From Scandinavium sp036495715 (GTDB lineage Bacteria; Pseudomonadota; Gammaproteobacteria; Enterobacterales; Enterobacteriaceae), in assembly GCA_036495715.1 (NCBI GenBank), contig DASXML010000075.1:1-64000 (forward strand): a stretch of 64,000 nucleotides of DNA. Reading direction: 5' to 3'. Both the position numbers and the translations under genes were made by a program. Below the pieces are notes generated by a model. The model searched no databases and was not told where the DNA came from. It saw only the letters and a list, made by a program, of their open reading frames with translations. Numbering within the stretch: position 1 is the stretch's first letter; every line of letters starts with the position of its first letter. This document shows positions 34,488 through 44,272 of the stretch, one piece after another.

Positions 34488-35276
34488 ATGGCTCAAAACG
34501 CTTCTGATGATAGCGCTGTTCCAGTGAAGACATTATCTGTAATCAAAAAAGCAATGAATATGAGCGTAAAATACGCACTCCTTATTGTGGCCCTGGGAAT
34601 GTGTGTCGCATTTACGCTGATTAGCCGACAGGTTTCATCTTTGAATATTCGCCTCAATAGCTACGATGCCTTTTTTCACAGCGGTCAGATTGCGCGTTTA
34701 GCCGCATCTGTGTCATCCATCGACAGAAGGCTTTCTGCAGCCGAACAAAAAATAAGCACGCTGAACCATTTATCAGAAAGTTTCAATGAAACATCATCTT
34801 CATTAAAGGCACAGCAACAGCAACTGGATGTGCTGTCATCCTCACTCTCTCAATCCCGGCAGGAGCTTACTCAGTCCGGCGATCGTATTCAGCGTCTGGA
34901 ATCCATGTATGAGCAAGCATCAAAGTTTACCGCTGATTTGGCAGACAACCTTAAAAGCATCATGGCTACTGTAGAGAAAATTACAGCCAGCCGAAAGGCA
35001 ACGCCAAAAGTTGCGATGGCAAGTGCCGACCGAAATCACCCACGAAAGATTTACTCCCCAGCAACGGCTTCATTGCCGTTTGCCCTCAAAAGCATTGAGC
35101 TGCGAGGTGGAAGACAGTTTGCTGTTGTCGGACCACGCACGCTAACGGCTGTTTCTCAGCTTCAACTGTTGTCCCCGGGTGATGAAATGCAGGGATGGGT
35201 ACTGCAGAGTGTTGAGGGAACTCAGGGGGCAGTCTTCATGCATAACGGCGCAATGCGCCGTGTGCCGTTACAGTAG
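34488..35276 (+). CDS. ICE transfer-region membrane protein, unknown
   Basis: 262 residues from the ATG at 34488 behind AGGGTG. One membrane helix (about 29-50, ALLIVALGMCVAFTLISRQV), a long coiled coil (about 60-180, with LSAAEQKISTLNHLSESF and SRQELTQSGDRIQRLESM) and a small C-terminal beta domain (LKSIELRGGRQFAVVGPRTL). The layout resembles periplasm-spanning pilus or transfer proteins. I do not recognise a named family. It leads the transfer gene run. Confidence 0.6.
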   Translation: MAQNASDDSAVPVKTLSVIKKAMNMSVKYALLIVALGMCVAFTLISRQVSSLNIRLNSYDAFFHSGQIARLAASVSSIDRRLSAAEQKISTLNHLSESFNETSSSLKAQQQQLDVLSSSLSQSRQELTQSGDRIQRLESMYEQASKFTADLADNLKSIMATVEKITASRKATPKVAMASADRNHPRKIYSPATASLPFALKSIELRGGRQFAVVGPRTLTAVSQLQLLSPGDEMQGWVLQSVEGTQGAVFMHNGAMRRVPLQ

Positions 35277-35291
35277 TCCGGGGTATTCTTA

Positions 35292-36014
35292 ATGAAACTT
35301 ACTGTTCTGTTTTGCCTCCTGGCCGTACCCGGCCTGGTGCTGGGAAGTAATGCTCCGGCTTCAACGGCTTTTGCGGGGGCCGACACCGTCCTGACCCAGC
35401 AACAACATTCCGTTATTTCACAGAGCCAGGTATCTGCTGGTCAGTGGGGGTTGTCGCTGCCTGAATGGACCCAGTACCAGGCACTGATGGAAGGTGAGCG
35501 TGGCATTTTATCACCCGGACTGGATCCTCTGACTGCGCTGGGTGTCGAAACAGATAAACCTGAAGAGCGACGGCATTTTGCTGAGTTGTGGGTAAAGCAC
35601 GAATTTGCCCGAGCCGAAAAAGAGCTGGCGTTTCAGCGCGAAATCAATGCAGCCTGGCGGCGTCTCTATCCTGAAACGCTGGTCGTTGATATAGGCCACA
35701 ATGCTACAGGTATTGCACATGACACCCAGGGTCGGCTTGCCTTGTTTGTCAAAGAGGACTGCTCCCGATGCGATGCCCGATTGGCCGCTGTACTGGCGGA
35801 TGATCGTGCTGTCGATATTTATCTGGTTTCTGGTCAGGAGGATGACAGTATCGTCAGGGGCTGGGCTATTCGCCACGGTATTCCTGCTGCAAAGGTCCGG
35901 AGCGGGCAGATTACCCTCAACCATGACCATGGGTTGTGGTTACGCTATGGTCAGGGGCTGATGCCTGTCGTTCTCCAGCAACGGGAGGGTGGATGGCAGC
36001 TCGCTGCATTCTGA
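35292..36014 (+). CDS. TIGR03759 family ICE protein (PFL_4693 type)
   Basis: 240 residues with a signal peptide (MKLTVLFCLLAVPGLVLG). Conserved N-terminal segment GLSLPEWTQYQALMEGERG. C-terminal half is thioredoxin-like with a CSRC motif (LFVKEDCSRCDARL) and MPVVLQQREGG. Periplasmic, possibly redox-active or a fold relic. Family found only in PFGI-1/SPI-7 transfer regions. Overlaps the next gene by 22 bases. Confidence 0.82.
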   Translation: MKLTVLFCLLAVPGLVLGSNAPASTAFAGADTVLTQQQHSVISQSQVSAGQWGLSLPEWTQYQALMEGERGILSPGLDPLTALGVETDKPEERRHFAELWVKHEFARAEKELAFQREINAAWRRLYPETLVVDIGHNATGIAHDTQGRLALFVKEDCSRCDARLAAVLADDRAVDIYLVSGQEDDSIVRGWAIRHGIPAAKVRSGQITLNHDHGLWLRYGQGLMPVVLQQREGGWQLAAF

Positions 36015-36601
36015 TGGCGGCCGTGGGGCTCTGTTTTATCCCATGTGTCCTAAGGTCCGCCGAAATGCATCAACTCAGTGCAATCCCTGCGGCTTATCAG
36101 CAAATTGCGGCTGCGGAGTATGTCCCTCCGGAGTCATTGTATGCGCTGGCAATGGTCGAAAGCGCCAGAAAATCAACATGGGGAGCACTGCCATGGCCAT
36201 GGACCATTAACGTCGCGGGAAAAGGGTATCGCTACCCCTCGCGTGAGGCCGCAGGGAAAGCCTTGTTGGGGTTTATGCAGCGTTACCCATTGCGGCACAT
36301 CGATGTGGGCATTGCACAGGTTAATCTTGGCTGGAACGGGCAATATTTTTCTTCCCTGAAAAATGTGTTTGATCCTTATACCAATTTGCATATTGCCGCT
36401 CAGATCCTCAGACGTTGTTATACCACCAGTTCCGGCAGCTGGCTTCGTGCATCCGGTTGTTATCACCACCCGGCAGGCGGCAAAGCTGCATCCCGCTATA
36501 TCACACTCGTTCGTCATCAGATTGCCAGGGTTATTCCTCGTTCTGTTCTTCAGGAAGAGAGTATGGCTCTGGCTCATCTTAACTGGATTGAACCTCAATG
36601 A
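35993..36601 (+). CDS. ICE lytic transglycosylase
   Basis: 202 residues from the ATG at 35993 behind GGGAGGG. A signal sequence precedes an SLT domain: the catalytic Glu lies in YALAMVESARK, followed by HIDVGIAQVNLGWNG and CYHHPAGGKAASRY. Second peptidoglycan-cutting enzyme of the element after PilT. This one belongs to the mating pore, the other to the pilus. Confidence 0.83.
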   Translation: MAARCILMAAVGLCFIPCVLRSAEMHQLSAIPAAYQQIAAAEYVPPESLYALAMVESARKSTWGALPWPWTINVAGKGYRYPSREAAGKALLGFMQRYPLRHIDVGIAQVNLGWNGQYFSSLKNVFDPYTNLHIAAQILRRCYTTSSGSWLRASGCYHHPAGGKAASRYITLVRHQIARVIPRSVLQEESMALAHLNWIEPQ

Positions 36602-37128
36602 CTGCATATCGCTTTTGTGCCCAAAGCTTACTGTTGCTGGCGATGTCGGGCTGCTTTGCCCCAGCTTTTGCGTCGCTCATCGTGGTGGGAGATCTTGGCG
36701 GGCAATCAACTGCGCCTTTTTTTGACGCAATTGATGCCGATCCTCGCAATGTCCATCATGTCGGCGCTGACATTGAAGTTTCACTTCCTGCCTCGCTGTC
36801 CGTCGCGAATTCGATACCTGTCAGCACACCTGAATTGACGCCGGGTGATGTGGTACCTCGCCGGTTGGCGCTTGCGGGTATGCAGCCACTGTTTGTGGTG
36901 GGTGATGACATGCTGTCGGAGCAGTGGCTGAAGTGCAATGCCAGCAGACTGAAGGGCATGGGAGCAACAGGGGTTATCGTGAATGTCGCCAGTGAATCGG
37001 CTCTCAGCCGGCTTATCAGCCTGAGTTCAGGGACGGAAATGCTCCCGATGCCGGGGGGAGATCTCGCCAGGCGATTACAACTGACCCATTACCCCTTACT
37101 TATCACTTCTGAGGGGGTATTCCCATGA
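36598..37128 (+). CDS. TIGR03765 family ICE protein (PFL_4695 type)
   Basis: 176 residues with a signal peptide ending FAPAFA. Core segments LIVVGDLGGQSTAPFFDAI, a TPELTPGDVVPRRLALAG segment and NVASESALSRLISLS, plus a C-terminal LTHYPLLITSEGV. Periplasmic, function unknown. Start and stop overlap both neighbours by 4 bases. Confidence 0.82.
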   Translation: MTAYRFCAQSLLLLAMSGCFAPAFASLIVVGDLGGQSTAPFFDAIDADPRNVHHVGADIEVSLPASLSVANSIPVSTPELTPGDVVPRRLALAGMQPLFVVGDDMLSEQWLKCNASRLKGMGATGVIVNVASESALSRLISLSSGTEMLPMPGGDLARRLQLTHYPLLITSEGVFP

Positions 37129-37748
37129 TCACGCATGTGTATGACATTCCGACCCCGCTGGCGAAAGGTGTTGACTGGCTTGCCGTGGTTATCGTTGTTT
37201 GCACCGTGCTCCGGCGTCTTTACGCAGCTGTTGCACGCATCTTGTGTAAGGTAATGAAATACCATTCACCGTTGAAGAGCAGGGAGCGCAGACGCTGGAA
37301 GGCCTCACGTTTGCTGATGCGCTTTGAGGCGTTAACCGACGGCAATCAACGGTTGAATTTCCTGAGTGATATTCCGCAGCGATGTCTTACCTGCATGTTT
37401 CTGATAGCCCTTGAGCGCAGCGGACTTCCGACGCGTGATAACGGACCCGAAGAGGAAGAAAATACTGCTGATGGTCAGTTCTGGGTAGGGGCTCATCGCT
37501 GGCTGCTGAAAGTCCAGGACAGACACGATGTTGTTGTGTCCCGGGAACTCCTTGCTCTGGAGTCGCAGGCCCGAAAATACGGGTGTAAAGCGGCGTTTGT
37601 TCATACAGGCCCTTTGTGTCTGGTTGACATGCAACAGTTGCGAACTTGCCCCTCGGTGACCCTGATCGGGGGAAGCTCGTTACTGCAGATCCTGAGTGGT
37701 AACTGCCTGGAGTATTTACTCCATTCGGAGCGGGTGCATGCCTTTTAA
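37125..37748 (+). CDS. Hypothetical ICE transfer-region protein
   Basis: 207 residues with one membrane helix near the N-terminus (WLAVVIVVCTVLRRLYAAV), then a soluble domain with FWVGAHRWLLKVQDRHDVVV, RELLALESQARKYGC and LCLVDMQQLRTCPSVTLIG. Position directly before traD is fixed in related elements. I cannot assign a function. Confidence 0.65.
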   Translation: MITHVYDIPTPLAKGVDWLAVVIVVCTVLRRLYAAVARILCKVMKYHSPLKSRERRRWKASRLLMRFEALTDGNQRLNFLSDIPQRCLTCMFLIALERSGLPTRDNGPEEEENTADGQFWVGAHRWLLKVQDRHDVVVSRELLALESQARKYGCKAAFVHTGPLCLVDMQQLRTCPSVTLIGGSSLLQILSGNCLEYLLHSERVHAF

Positions 37749-37792
37749 CATCAGGTTAATCCATCAGCTGACTCAGTTCCACGGGGGCGACA

Positions 37793-39910
37793 ATGAGTGA
37801 TCGTCATGTCATAGAATCAATGCTGCGGCCTGCCGTGGAATTCTATTCGGCGACGGTTGCCGGGAGTGCTGTGTGCCTCTGTATGGCGGCCCCCTGGGCC
37901 ATTGCGCTGGCGCCGTCAGTGAGTTGGGTGACGGCGGCAGGTTTTGGTGTACTGGCGCTGCGACGTACGGCTCAGGGCATGAAAATTCTGCGTTATCGCC
38001 GCAATATTCGCCGTCTTCCCCGGTATGTTCTGGCAAGCGAACAAATTCCTGTCAGCCGGCGTTATCTGTTTCTGGGAAAGGGGTTTCGCTGGTCAGCCCG
38101 CCATACGCAGCGACTGCTTGAAGCCCGTCGGCCTGAATGTGAGATTTACGTCCAGCCCCCGGTTCTCTACAGGCTGGTTCGACAAATGGAGAGCAGACTT
38201 GAGTTCAGTCTGCCGTGGTTATGTCGGATCAGCCGAAGCGAACATCCCCTTAATCCTGTCCGGCCCTTGCCCCCGGCAGGAGGGAGTACAATTTATCATG
38301 GCGTTGAGCCTGATGAAGTGGATGTTTGTTTTGGGCTCGGTGAACGTGTTGGTCATATGTTGGTTATCGGAACGACCCGGGTGGGTAAAACCCGACTGGC
38401 CGAAGTGCTGGTCACTCAGGATATTCATCGCACCAACGCCCGTGGTGAACATGAAGTGGTGATTGTGTTCGATCCTAAAGGGGATGCTGACCTTCTTCGG
38501 CGGATGTACGCTGAAGCGCAGCGAGCCGGACGGGGCGATAAATTCTGGATATTTCATCTTGGCTGGCCGGATATCAGTGCCCGGTATAATGCGCTGGGCC
38601 GATTCAGCCGGATCTCCGAAGTGGCTTCCCGCGTGGCAGGCCAGTTATCCGGAGAAGGCAATTCTGCCGCATTTCGGGAATTCGCGTGGCGTTTTGTGAA
38701 TATCATTACCCGGGCGCTGGTCGCGCTTGGGCGACGTCCGGATTACAGCCTGATCCTTCGTTATGTCACCAATATCAGTGAATTGTATGAAACCTATGTT
38801 GAACACCTGCTGAAGACGAAAGCGCCACATCTGATGACCACAGTGATGATGCTTGCAGGCAGCGGTGTGGGTGAGAAGGACTTACCGCGGCATATGCAAG
38901 GCCGGATGAATGCGCTGAAAATCTGGGCGATTGAACAGGTACTGGGAAGCGATGAAGGACGAAAACTGTGGGATCCCGTTCTTGATGGGCTACGAAGTGC
39001 CGTTCAGTACGATAGAACGTATTTTGACAAGATAGTTGCTTCGCTTCTGCCGCTCCTGGAAAAGCTGACTACCGGTAAAGTGGCCGCGCTGCTGGCGCCT
39101 GACTATACCGATTTAAGCGATCCCCGGCCCATTCTTGACTGGCACAACATTATTCAGCAGCGCGGGATCGTCTATGTCGGACTGGATGCACTGTCTGATT
39201 CGACGGTAGCTGCTGCGGTCGGTAACAGCATGTTTACCGATCTGGTTTCTGAAGCCGGCTCTATCTACAAATTTGGGCTGGATGGGGAAGGGGCTTCGAA
39301 AAATGTTGCCATCAACCTGCACTGTGATGAATTTAATGAGTTGATGGGTGATGAATTTATCCCGCTGATTAACAAGGGCGGTGGAGCTGGGATCCAGGTT
39401 ACCGCTTATACCCAGACGCTGTCCGACATTGAGGCAAGGATCGGTAACCGGGCTAAAGCCAACCAGGTGGTCGGAAACTTTAATACGCTGGTCATGCTAC
39501 GCGTCAGAGAGAAAAATACCGCGATGCTGCTGACAGACCAGCTTCCGGAAGCGGGGGTGTATTACAAGACCCTGACCTCCGGTGTGACTGACGTATCCAG
39601 GCCTGGCGAGGATACGGATTTTAACAGCAACGTGCAGGATCAGGTTAGTCTGGTGAATGTGCCGATGATCACGCCTGCAGATGTCATTAATCTGCCCAAA
39701 GGTCAGGCATTTGCGTTACTGGAAGGAGGCAACCTCTGGAAAGTTCGCATCCCACTGCCGGATGGAAAGCATGATCCGCATATGCCGGAAACACTTCAGC
39801 GTTTAATTACATCAATGGCGCAAAGTTACCGCACTGGTGAAACGTGGTGGGCACCGACGGGCGAGCCAGACGCTGATACCGGAGGTCAGCGCGCCAGTGT
39901 CACAGAATGA
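37793..39910 (+). CDS. traD: Conjugative coupling protein TraD (VirD4 type, SXT/TOL subfamily)
   Basis: 705 residues. Membrane helices lie near the N-terminus (about 20-60). The TraD P-loop IGTTRVGKTRLAEVL is at about 190-204, and a Walker B region with NLHCDEFNELMGDEFI at about 505-520. The ATPase brings the relaxase-DNA complex to the mating pore at the inner membrane. The relaxase it serves is not in the window. Confidence 0.92.
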   Translation: MSDRHVIESMLRPAVEFYSATVAGSAVCLCMAAPWAIALAPSVSWVTAAGFGVLALRRTAQGMKILRYRRNIRRLPRYVLASEQIPVSRRYLFLGKGFRWSARHTQRLLEARRPECEIYVQPPVLYRLVRQMESRLEFSLPWLCRISRSEHPLNPVRPLPPAGGSTIYHGVEPDEVDVCFGLGERVGHMLVIGTTRVGKTRLAEVLVTQDIHRTNARGEHEVVIVFDPKGDADLLRRMYAEAQRAGRGDKFWIFHLGWPDISARYNALGRFSRISEVASRVAGQLSGEGNSAAFREFAWRFVNIITRALVALGRRPDYSLILRYVTNISELYETYVEHLLKTKAPHLMTTVMMLAGSGVGEKDLPRHMQGRMNALKIWAIEQVLGSDEGRKLWDPVLDGLRSAVQYDRTYFDKIVASLLPLLEKLTTGKVAALLAPDYTDLSDPRPILDWHNIIQQRGIVYVGLDALSDSTVAAAVGNSMFTDLVSEAGSIYKFGLDGEGASKNVAINLHCDEFNELMGDEFIPLINKGGGAGIQVTAYTQTLSDIEARIGNRAKANQVVGNFNTLVMLRVREKNTAMLLTDQLPEAGVYYKTLTSGVTDVSRPGEDTDFNSNVQDQVSLVNVPMITPADVINLPKGQAFALLEGGNLWKVRIPLPDGKHDPHMPETLQRLITSMAQSYRTGETWWAPTGEPDADTGGQRASVTE

Positions 39911-40655
39911 GTCCAGGGAGCCGCGACAGGAAGCGCCTGCGCCTCGTCGACCGGGGTTACTGGGATTGTTGCTGTGGGATATGCCAGTGGGAATTGTTGG
40001 CGCACTTGCAGCTGCGCTGGCTATCAGCGTGTTTACAGAGTTCGCCTGCATGGCTTTTTTGTGGCCGGATAAGGGGGCGGCTCATAGTTATAATGTAATG
40101 ATTGCTGAAAGTCGGTGGTTGTCAGGGCATTTTACACGCAGTCTGCTGCTGTCTGAACCTGTGGTGAGTACCGCACGTTGGGTACACGCCTTGTGGCACT
40201 GGCTGTCAGGGTGTTTTTCACTGGGAAATAATCTTACGCACAGTCAGCCTGCGACAACGGGCAATGTGCGGATGCTCAGTGCGCTGGATGATATTGAAGA
40301 CTGGCTCTTATACTGGCTGGGAGAATACCTGAAGGCTACCGCCTGGGTGATACTGATATTTTTCATCCGGGTGATTATTCTGTTCCTGAGCCTGCCATTA
40401 TTTGGACTTGCCGCCGTCACTGGCATTGTTGAAGGGCTGGTTCGCCGGGATTTACGGCGATATGGCGCAGGCTATGAGTCCAGCTTTGTGTACCATCATG
40501 CCAAACGGTTGTTCAAACCCGCTCTGTATGGACCATGCATGCTGTATCTGGCCTGGCCAACTGCTGTATGGCCTGATTTATTTCTCCTGCCAGCAGCCCT
40601 ACTGACCGGTGTCATATTAAGCGTTAGCACGGCGACCTTTAAAAAATATTTGTGA
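39897..40655 (+). CDS. TIGR03747 family ICE membrane protein (PFL_4697 type)
   Basis: 252 residues if translation starts at the GTG at 39897, 11 bases after GGAGG, overlapping traD. A GTG at 39837 in the same frame is the alternative. Five or so membrane helices (MPVGIVGALAAALAISVF, YLKATAWVILIFFIRVIIL, CMLYLAWPTAVWPDLFLLP). The segment GIVEGLVRRDLRRYGAGYES and a YHHAKRLF motif are family marks. Works with TraD; role unknown. Confidence 0.82.
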   Translation: MSQNESREPRQEAPAPRRPGLLGLLLWDMPVGIVGALAAALAISVFTEFACMAFLWPDKGAAHSYNVMIAESRWLSGHFTRSLLLSEPVVSTARWVHALWHWLSGCFSLGNNLTHSQPATTGNVRMLSALDDIEDWLLYWLGEYLKATAWVILIFFIRVIILFLSLPLFGLAAVTGIVEGLVRRDLRRYGAGYESSFVYHHAKRLFKPALYGPCMLYLAWPTAVWPDLFLLPAALLTGVILSVSTATFKKYL

Positions 40656-40901
40656 GTGCTTTCCGGTCTGGTGGTTTCTGGACGTTTGTACATGTTCTGG
40701 CAACCCGCGCCTGATTGAGGATAGCACATGTTGGTATAGTTTCCGTTTAGTAATAAGATGCATAAATTAAAGGTTGTTTAGTCTATAAATAGTGGAATGC
40801 TCTGTTATTCTCATTTTTCCTTATTGTGTGAAGCCTCCCTTGCTTGAGAGGAGTGCGTTTACTTTTCAGTCAGAACGTATTTTTTAATTAGGTGGGTGTG
40901 G

Positions 40902-41792
40902 ATGGAAGATTTTGAAGACAGGATTGATACCGTAAATAACGTTCTGAGTTTGTTTGTTAAAGTTGGCGTTGCTTTCGGTGGGGCTGTGTTTTTATTGTAT
41001 TGCCTGAGGATTGGCTACTTCCCTCAGGATGTTTCAATAAGTGATGGGTTGTTGTTTTTATTATTGGCGGTTGTGTTCGGTGTGTTATATTTACTCTTTT
41101 TGGTATGTCTGACAAGTCTTGGGCTCGCTTTAAGACCTGCATGGTGTGGGATTTATAAATGCATCTTTATAGCTCTGAGGGGATATAATAAAGTTACGGG
41201 AAAAAGCATTGCGCTTCCTTCATTTTCTCTTGATAAGCTTCGTGTCGAATTTTACTTTTTTGCACTATTAGGTGTGTGGTTCATTGTAGGGTTTAGTTTT
41301 ACTGATATATATGCACTGATAACGCTTCCTCTGTGTACCTGGGGATGTGCACTGATGTGGACTGCGTTTCAGAACAACAGGCGCAAAATTATGGAGTTGG
41401 ATGATAAATTATATGTTAAATTGACTGATAACCTAAAGTTGAAAAGCATTGAACACCAACAGTCATTTATTATTATTATGGTTTTGATTCTCCCTTTATT
41501 GATCAGCGGTGTTACCGGGAAATTACTGGATGGAGCAATGCGGTTAGCAAACATACGTAATGATGCGGCAACAGTGCATGTCAAAGACCCTTACGCGAAT
41601 TATATTTCTGCTTACGGTTTGAAAGGTGAGAAAAGCAGTTTTGGGCCTGATTTTGCAAAGTTCGATGGCATTCCGGTTTTGTTTAGTGGCTTTGGGAAAA
41701 ACGTTGTGATTGAGCTAACGTCACCTGCCGGTGCGGTTTCATTCGCCATTCCTTCAGACTCCATTTACCTTATAAAAGAGAACGCGCATTAA
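40902..41792 (+). CDS. Cargo membrane protein, unknown
   Basis: 296 residues from the ATG at 40902 behind TAGGTGGG. Five predicted membrane helices (about 15-40, 47-78, 112-133, 137-155, 187-210) and a soluble C-terminal domain of about 80 residues with KDPYANYISAYGLKGEKS and AGAVSFAIPSDSIYLI. AT-rich compared with the transfer genes and separated from them by 246 and about 90 bases, so probably inserted cargo. No family recognised. Confidence 0.6.
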   Translation: MEDFEDRIDTVNNVLSLFVKVGVAFGGAVFLLYCLRIGYFPQDVSISDGLLFLLLAVVFGVLYLLFLVCLTSLGLALRPAWCGIYKCIFIALRGYNKVTGKSIALPSFSLDKLRVEFYFFALLGVWFIVGFSFTDIYALITLPLCTWGCALMWTAFQNNRRKIMELDDKLYVKLTDNLKLKSIEHQQSFIIIMVLILPLLISGVTGKLLDGAMRLANIRNDAATVHVKDPYANYISAYGLKGEKSSFGPDFAKFDGIPVLFSGFGKNVVIELTSPAGAVSFAIPSDSIYLIKENAH

Positions 41793-41885
41793 TACATCGA
41801 GCTGCGCTTTCTGAGTGTTGTCGCAGAACCGCCATTGGCATCCGCTTGTCATGTCAGTCTGATAAGCGGATGAATGATCACATAA

Positions 41886-43121
41886 TCAGTTCCTGAGCCT
41901 GCTGGTATAGGAACGGTTGATCCAGCCGTAGACCTTTTCACCTGCGCAATCGACCTGGACATACAGCCACTGCCTTCCTTGTGTATCCATAATTGCGACG
42001 ACAGTACCTTTGTTCAGCATTTCAATGGTCGCGCTGTTCATTGAGGGGGATGCTCTGAGTCTGACATTTTCACCTGTAATAAAGCGGAAATGATTCAGGT
42101 CTTCCCAGTGAATGTCCGGATGGGAGGTCACAATAGTGCTCTTTCGCAATGTCGCTGGCTTTGATGGGGACATGAATTCAGTTTTTACCGCGTTTATACC
42201 ATCGAGCATTGCGGCTTTGATACCGTCTTCAATCATGCTGAGAATTATGTGGAAAAATAGCCAGCCAATGAGCACTTGCACAGACTTTGGTAACTTTTTG
42301 AACCCATCCGCCAGAACCTGATTACTGAGTAGGGATGAAAATTCGTCAGGCGCGTTTTCCGGACATGGTGGGGAAGCGTGCTGAGTTATCTGTTCATATG
42401 AGGCAGGGCTTCCCGCAGCGTAGCTGCCAGTATCGTCAACACCATCATCAACATTTTTTGGGGGCGTGAGACCGGCAAGGGCATCTTCCCAGCAGCGGAT
42501 TGCCAGTTTGTACTGGGCTGAGTTCAGATATCCTTGCCCGCCGAATGTCCGGAATGTTCTTTCCAGTGGAATCGAAGCCAGAGTTGTCCGCTGGCTGAGT
42601 ATCTGCATTTGCTCAGCAAATTTAATGGCTCTCTGACCTGCTTCTGAGGAGGGCCAGGAGTCAAAAAAACGGCTTATCCGCGGCGTTAATTGATAGTCGT
42701 TGGCTATTCTGTTCACTCTGTTGGCTGCCGGTATCGCCTGCCGCGACAGTGATTTTACTATGTTATCGTAATAGCGAGCGCTTTCACTTATCTGGCACAT
42801 TATCCTGGATGCCCGGGAATTTTTCTGGGCGGCCAGCATGACAGAGGTATTGTTGGCCGCCAGTTTCTTTTGAAACATCACCATAGCCTTAACCGCAGGT
42901 GAATTATTCAGTGCTTCTGTTGCCCGCACCAATGGATGGTTTGCCAGTGAGGCGCTATTGAGCTTGTTAAGGTTTTTGAACAATGGAGTATTCAGGATAT
43001 CTTCCCGAGAAAACCCCCGGTGTTTTGGCGAAACTGCAGAGTGGTCTGTACTTTCAGAAGCACGTTCAGAGGAAGCTTGAGAAATAGATGACCCTGATGG
43101 GTTGCTGTCGTTATTGTTCAT
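41886..43121 (-). CDS. Cargo protein with C-terminal bacterial SH3 domain
   Basis: 411 residues on the - strand with an AAGGGGAAAA site. A Ser-rich start is followed by a helical region (about 40-230), a hydrophobic helix (about 280-300, VLIGWLFFHIILSMIEDGI) and a C-terminal SH3b domain (about 345-410: ENVRLRASPSMNSATIEM, WLYVQVDCAGEKVYGWI). SH3b domains bind peptidoglycan or proteins. The gene is opposite to the transfer genes and convergent with the membrane protein gene. It could be a membrane-linked defence or exclusion protein, but nothing proves it. Confidence 0.65.
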   Translation of the reverse strand: MNNNDSNPSGSSISQASSERASESTDHSAVSPKHRGFSREDILNTPLFKNLNKLNSASLANHPLVRATEALNNSPAVKAMVMFQKKLAANNTSVMLAAQKNSRASRIMCQISESARYYDNIVKSLSRQAIPAANRVNRIANDYQLTPRISRFFDSWPSSEAGQRAIKFAEQMQILSQRTTLASIPLERTFRTFGGQGYLNSAQYKLAIRCWEDALAGLTPPKNVDDGVDDTGSYAAGSPASYEQITQHASPPCPENAPDEFSSLLSNQVLADGFKKLPKSVQVLIGWLFFHIILSMIEDGIKAAMLDGINAVKTEFMSPSKPATLRKSTIVTSHPDIHWEDLNHFRFITGENVRLRASPSMNSATIEMLNKGTVVAIMDTQGRQWLYVQVDCAGEKVYGWINRSYTSRLRN

Positions 43122-43334
43122 TTTTCCCCTTGCCGGTGTCTAAGTAATGTTGGTTATGCTGTGGAAGCGTACTTTCGCGGAAATTTAGTCGTTATGGTTA
43201 TGCCGTCAGGTCGCTGCTGGCTACTTCCGTGTATTCTCATTAATTATTGATTTTGTGTAAATAATATCCTGCTGTAAATCTTCTGCTTTTATCCCACTCT
43301 TTGAATCACCAATCATGCCGGGAGTGTGCTGCGC

Positions 43335-43649
43335 ATGCGCTATGTAAAAATGCGATGTGTGATGTTACTGACCATCCTTCCATCATTATTCTGTCAGGCC
43401 TCTGAAAAAGATGAGCTGGCGCTGGTATTGCGTCAGCTCGATCAGGTGCAGGCCGGGCTTGAACGCGCCCGGGTTATTGCTGATCAGAGCGTAAATGAAC
43501 GTTTCTATTTCGACTATCAGCAGGCCCTGCACGATATCACGACCATGAAGCAAGGGATCAACGGATACCTCGCGCCTTCGCGTGCACAACCAGTCCCCCC
43601 TAATGTTATCAGTGGTCAGTACCGGGCTGAGGCTGCCTCGTGGCAATGA
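43335..43649 (+). CDS. RAQPRD family ICE protein
   Basis: 104 residues from the ATG at 43335. Signal peptide (CVMLLTILPSLFCQA), then a helical domain ALVLRQLDQVQAGLERARVI. The family signature near the C-terminus reads SRAQPVPP instead of RAQPRD. Small periplasmic protein of the mating pore. Overlaps the next start (ATGA). Confidence 0.8.
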   Translation: MRYVKMRCVMLLTILPSLFCQASEKDELALVLRQLDQVQAGLERARVIADQSVNERFYFDYQQALHDITTMKQGINGYLAPSRAQPVPPNVISGQYRAEAASWQ

Positions 43650-43885
43650 GTGCCCAGCAACAGGCCGGCTGGAACGCTGGTGCCGGTAATGCACTCACAC
43701 CTGCCCAGTTGAATACCCTCATTCTCGGTACACTGGCGATGCTCATTTTTCTGTTTTCCGCCTGGGCGCTTTATCAGGCCTACCGCGGATTACCCACGAA
43801 ATCCGTCACATTCCGCCAGTTTTTTGAACTGAAAATACGCCTGGTGATGTTGATCCTCCTGACGCTCTTTTTCTTTTTTCATTAA
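43646..43885 (+). CDS. TIGR03758 family ICE membrane protein
   Basis: 79 residues. Gly/Ala-rich start with LTPAQLNTLILGTLAML and two membrane helices (TLAMLIFLFSAWALYQAY and LVMLILLTLFFFF). Resembles small inner-membrane transfer proteins of the TraA/TrbC region. The ATG overlaps the upstream stop. Confidence 0.8.
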   Translation: MSAQQQAGWNAGAGNALTPAQLNTLILGTLAMLIFLFSAWALYQAYRGLPTKSVTFRQFFELKIRLVMLILLTLFFFFH

Positions 43886-43897
43886 GGGACAGCTGCG

Positions 43898-44263
43898 ATG
43901 ACCGTGATAATTCTGATGTTCAAGAATACGCTGGCCCGACTGGTCAACGGCTTCATTTTTACCGGCGTTTTTTATATTGCGCGTGCCTCTGCTGATTTGC
44001 CGGGGATTGAGCAGCCAACTACGGGGGGAGGCGGTGGAACGTACAACACCATGATGGGGTACGCCAAAATGGGTGGTCTGGCAATGGGGCTGTTCGTCTG
44101 TTGCGGAGCGTTTCTGGCCGTGGCGCATGCCGTCATCACCTCCTTTCACGATATTCGTCGGGGGAAAGGTTCCTGGACTGAATTTCTGCTGTATCTGGTG
44201 GTGGGTATTGTGCTGATTTTACTGGTGATTTATCTCGCCACCAAAGCCTCCGACATTCTCTGA
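43898..44263 (+). CDS. TIGR03745 family ICE membrane protein
   Basis: 121 residues. N-terminal hydrophobic segment, a Pro/Gly-rich spacer (LPGIEQPTTGGGGGTY) and two membrane helices (LAMGLFVCCGAFLAVAHAV and LLYLVVGIVLILLVIYLA). By size and layout it is a candidate pilin/VirB2-like subunit of the mating pore (inference). Confidence 0.8.
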   Translation: MTVIILMFKNTLARLVNGFIFTGVFYIARASADLPGIEQPTTGGGGGTYNTMMGYAKMGGLAMGLFVCCGAFLAVAHAVITSFHDIRRGKGSWTEFLLYLVVGIVLILLVIYLATKASDIL

Positions 44264-44272
44264 GATATCGCT

